Assembly (NCBI GenBank): GCA_020445245.1
Contig: JAGRHB010000105.1
Span: 1-7,000, forward strand
Direction of reading: 5' to 3'
DNA length: 7,000 nt
DNA from: Gammaproteobacteria bacterium
GTDB lineage: Bacteria > Pseudomonadota > Gammaproteobacteria > Chromatiales > Sedimenticolaceae
In this document: in pieces, positions 5,990 through 7,000 of the stretch
Layout of the letters: every line of letters starts with the position of its first letter
How positions within the stretch are numbered: position 1 is the stretch's first letter
Notes under the pieces: generated by a model
Told to the model about the DNA's origin: nothing
The model's input: the letters and a program-made list of their open reading frames with translations, nothing else
Database searches by the model: none
Made by a program: the position numbers and the translations under genes

Positions 5990-6603
5990 TGCGTGGTGTG
6001 TTGTGGATACGGGCGATGATAGGCGGCTTGGTCATGCTGTCCTCGTTTGCCGTGGCGGCGGTCGGTGACCCGCAGCAGATGGTGCGCGAGACCGGGGACA
6101 AGGTCCTCGCCGAGGTGACAGCGCGCAAGGCAGAACTCGAGGCCAGGCCGGAGCTGATCTACCCGCTGGTCGAGAGTACCGTGCTGCCGCATTTCGATTT
6201 CCGTGAGATGTCGCAGTCTGCGCTCGGGCGGTTCTGGCGTGATGCCAGCGAAGATCAGAAGGCAGGAATCACCCGCGAGTTTCGGGAGCTGCTGGTGCGG
6301 ACCTATGCCTCTGCGTTGCTCGGGTACTCGGGGCAGCAGATCGAATACCTGCCGGCGCAGTTCCCGGCCGATGCAACCAATGTGATGATCCCGACGCGGA
6401 TTACCTCGGCGGGGGCACCGCCCGTCCCGATCAATTACCGGCTCAAGCTCGAAGATTCGAGGTGGATGGTCTACGACGTCGTGATCGACGGGGTCAGTCT
6501 GATTACCAACTATCGCAGCCAGTTTGCGGCCGTGGTCAGGCGCAATGGCATCGACGGATTGATTGCCACGCTGGCGGACAAGAACCGCCAGGTGGGCAAG
6601 TGA
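5989..6603 (+). CDS. mlaC: MlaC, periplasmic phospholipid carrier
   Basis: This soluble periplasmic carrier shuttles phospholipids between the outer-membrane MlaA-porin complex and the inner-membrane MlaFEDB complex. It has 204 residues from ATG 5989, against about 211 in E. coli. A Sec signal peptide is clear: a basic MRGVLWIR start, a hydrophobic core around 10-22, and a likely cleavage after AVAA at about 24. The mature part shows the Tol_Tol_Ttg2 family pattern. It has an early helical region (VRETGDKVLAEV, 32-43) and VLPHFDFREMSQSALGRFWRDAS (65-87). The beta-sheet region ends in the hallmark VYDVVIDGVSLITNYRSQF (161-179), which packs around the lipid tails. An in-frame GTG directly precedes the ATG, but the Shine-Dalgarno spacing supports the ATG. 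The A of the mlaD TGA is the A of this ATG. The end overlaps mlaB by 4 nt. Confidence 0.96.
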   Translation: MRGVLWIRAMIGGLVMLSSFAVAAVGDPQQMVRETGDKVLAEVTARKAELEARPELIYPLVESTVLPHFDFREMSQSALGRFWRDASEDQKAGITREFRELLVRTYASALLGYSGQQIEYLPAQFPADATNVMIPTRITSAGAPPVPINYRLKLEDSRWMVYDVVIDGVSLITNYRSQFAAVVRRNGIDGLIATLADKNRQVGK

Positions 6604-6905
6604 GCCAGGCGACCCTCGAGCAGGCGGCCAAGGGTGGCTGGAAACTCACCGGTGTACTCGATTTTGCGTCCGTGCCCGAGGTCTGGCCGGCGCTGGAGAG
6701 GCTGCTCAAGACCAATCGCAGGCTGAGCGTGTCGCTCGGTGGCGTGGTTCAGACCAACAGCGCCGGCCTGGTGCTGCTGGTCGAGGCGCGCGACCTGGCG
6801 CGGCGCAGCCATTGCAAGTTGCAGCTGATCGACCTGCCTGCCGAGCTGCTCGATCTGGCGCGGATGTCGCGCTGCGAAGGACTGATCGCGAAAAACGCTG
6901 CCTGA
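6600..6905 (+). CDS. mlaB: MlaB, STAS-domain subunit of the Mla transporter
   Basis: This small cytoplasmic STAS protein binds MlaF and is needed for assembly and activity of the MlaFEDB complex. It has 101 residues from GTG 6600, against 97 in E. coli. The STAS fold pattern is clear: GGWKLTGVLDFASVPEVW at 12-29, the strand LSVSLGGVV at 42-50, then the loop TNSAGLVLLVEARDLARR at 52-69 that begins the conserved helix, and LQLIDLPAELLDLARMS at 74-90. S54 occupies the position of the STAS phosphoacceptor-like Ser/Thr (Thr in E. coli MlaB), and the preceding acidic residue of the usual D-S/T-x-G is N53. The GTG overlaps the mlaC stop (GTGA), and AGGTGG lies 4 nt upstream. The frame is open further upstream within mlaC, but that part is not STAS-like. 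Assignment rests on the domain pattern and the operon position. Confidence 0.93.
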   Translation: MSQATLEQAAKGGWKLTGVLDFASVPEVWPALERLLKTNRRLSVSLGGVVQTNSAGLVLLVEARDLARRSHCKLQLIDLPAELLDLARMSRCEGLIAKNAA

Positions 6906-7000
6906 ACACCGTCCGCGCACCCCGCACTCCCGCAAGCGGTCGATTTTCTTTATCATTGACGTCCTTTTTTGCTCGATGACGCGCCGCGCGCGCAGGCAGC
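6906..7000. other. Region after mlaB with no supported gene
   Basis: These 95 bases are more AT-rich than the rest of the window around 6940-6970 and contain a run of six T at 6965-6970. An ATG at 6976 opens eight codons to the window edge (MTRRARRQ) but has no Shine-Dalgarno and no family flavour, so it is not called. A TATCAT at 6951-6956 resembles a -10 box but lacks a -35 at proper distance. In E. coli ibaG and murA follow mlaB, and the next gene presumably starts near or beyond the edge. Confidence 0.4.

Noticed and set aside
6930..6950. CCGC-AA-GCGG followed by T-rich sequence as an mlaB terminator
   Set aside because: The loop is only two bases, so the real stem would be three pairs, too weak for an intrinsic terminator.
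6951..6984. TATCAT (-10 like) and TTGACG (-35 like) as a promoter for a gene to the right
   Set aside because: The TATCAT has no matching -35 about 17 nt upstream, and the TTGACG at 6956-6961 has no -10 at the right distance.
1..7000. CRISPR arrays, tRNA/rRNA genes, insertion sequences, phage or defence genes
   Set aside because: Nothing resembling direct-repeat arrays, tRNA cloverleafs, transposases or integrases was seen. Almost all the sequence is occupied by housekeeping envelope genes.

Overview
The window looks like the chromosome of a high-GC Gammaproteobacterium. The evidence is the outer-membrane biogenesis locus: a Kdo/LPS-export cluster (yrbG-kdsD-kdsC-lptC) on the minus strand, divergent from a phospholipid-trafficking cluster (mlaF-mlaE-mlaD-mlaC-mlaB) on the plus strand. 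Escherichia coli has the same divergent pairing. High GC, frequent GTG starts and the protein flavour suggest a Chromatiales or purple-sulfur-type lineage rather than an enteric. That placement is inference.

Layout. Positions 1-2943 (minus strand) hold, in order of transcription, the CaCA-family antiporter yrbG, arabinose-5-phosphate isomerase kdsD, Kdo-8-phosphate phosphatase kdsC and the first 144 codons of lptC, which runs off the left edge. Gaps are 15, 11 and 1 nt, so these form one operon. Positions 3023-3798 hold a divergent pair not found at this spot in E. coli: a 61-residue Cys/His zinc-ribbon-like protein on minus, and a compact protein with the N- and C-terminal flavour of DUF72 (YecE-like) on plus. 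Their start codons lie about 32 bp apart. Positions 3905-6905 (plus strand) hold the whole inner-membrane and periplasmic Mla set, with overlaps or short gaps at every junction. The last 95 bases contain no gene that can be supported.

How it works together. KdsD and KdsC make Kdo for the LPS core, and LptC is part of the bridge that carries LPS to the outer membrane. MlaF, E, D and B form the inner-membrane ABC/MCE complex, which exchanges phospholipids with the periplasmic carrier MlaC and maintains outer-leaflet lipid asymmetry. The locus therefore pairs LPS supply with phospholipid trafficking. YrbG is a cation antiporter whose link to this pathway is unclear.

No new system is evident. 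The least explained parts are the two small genes at the divergence point and the short inverted repeat in the mla leader.
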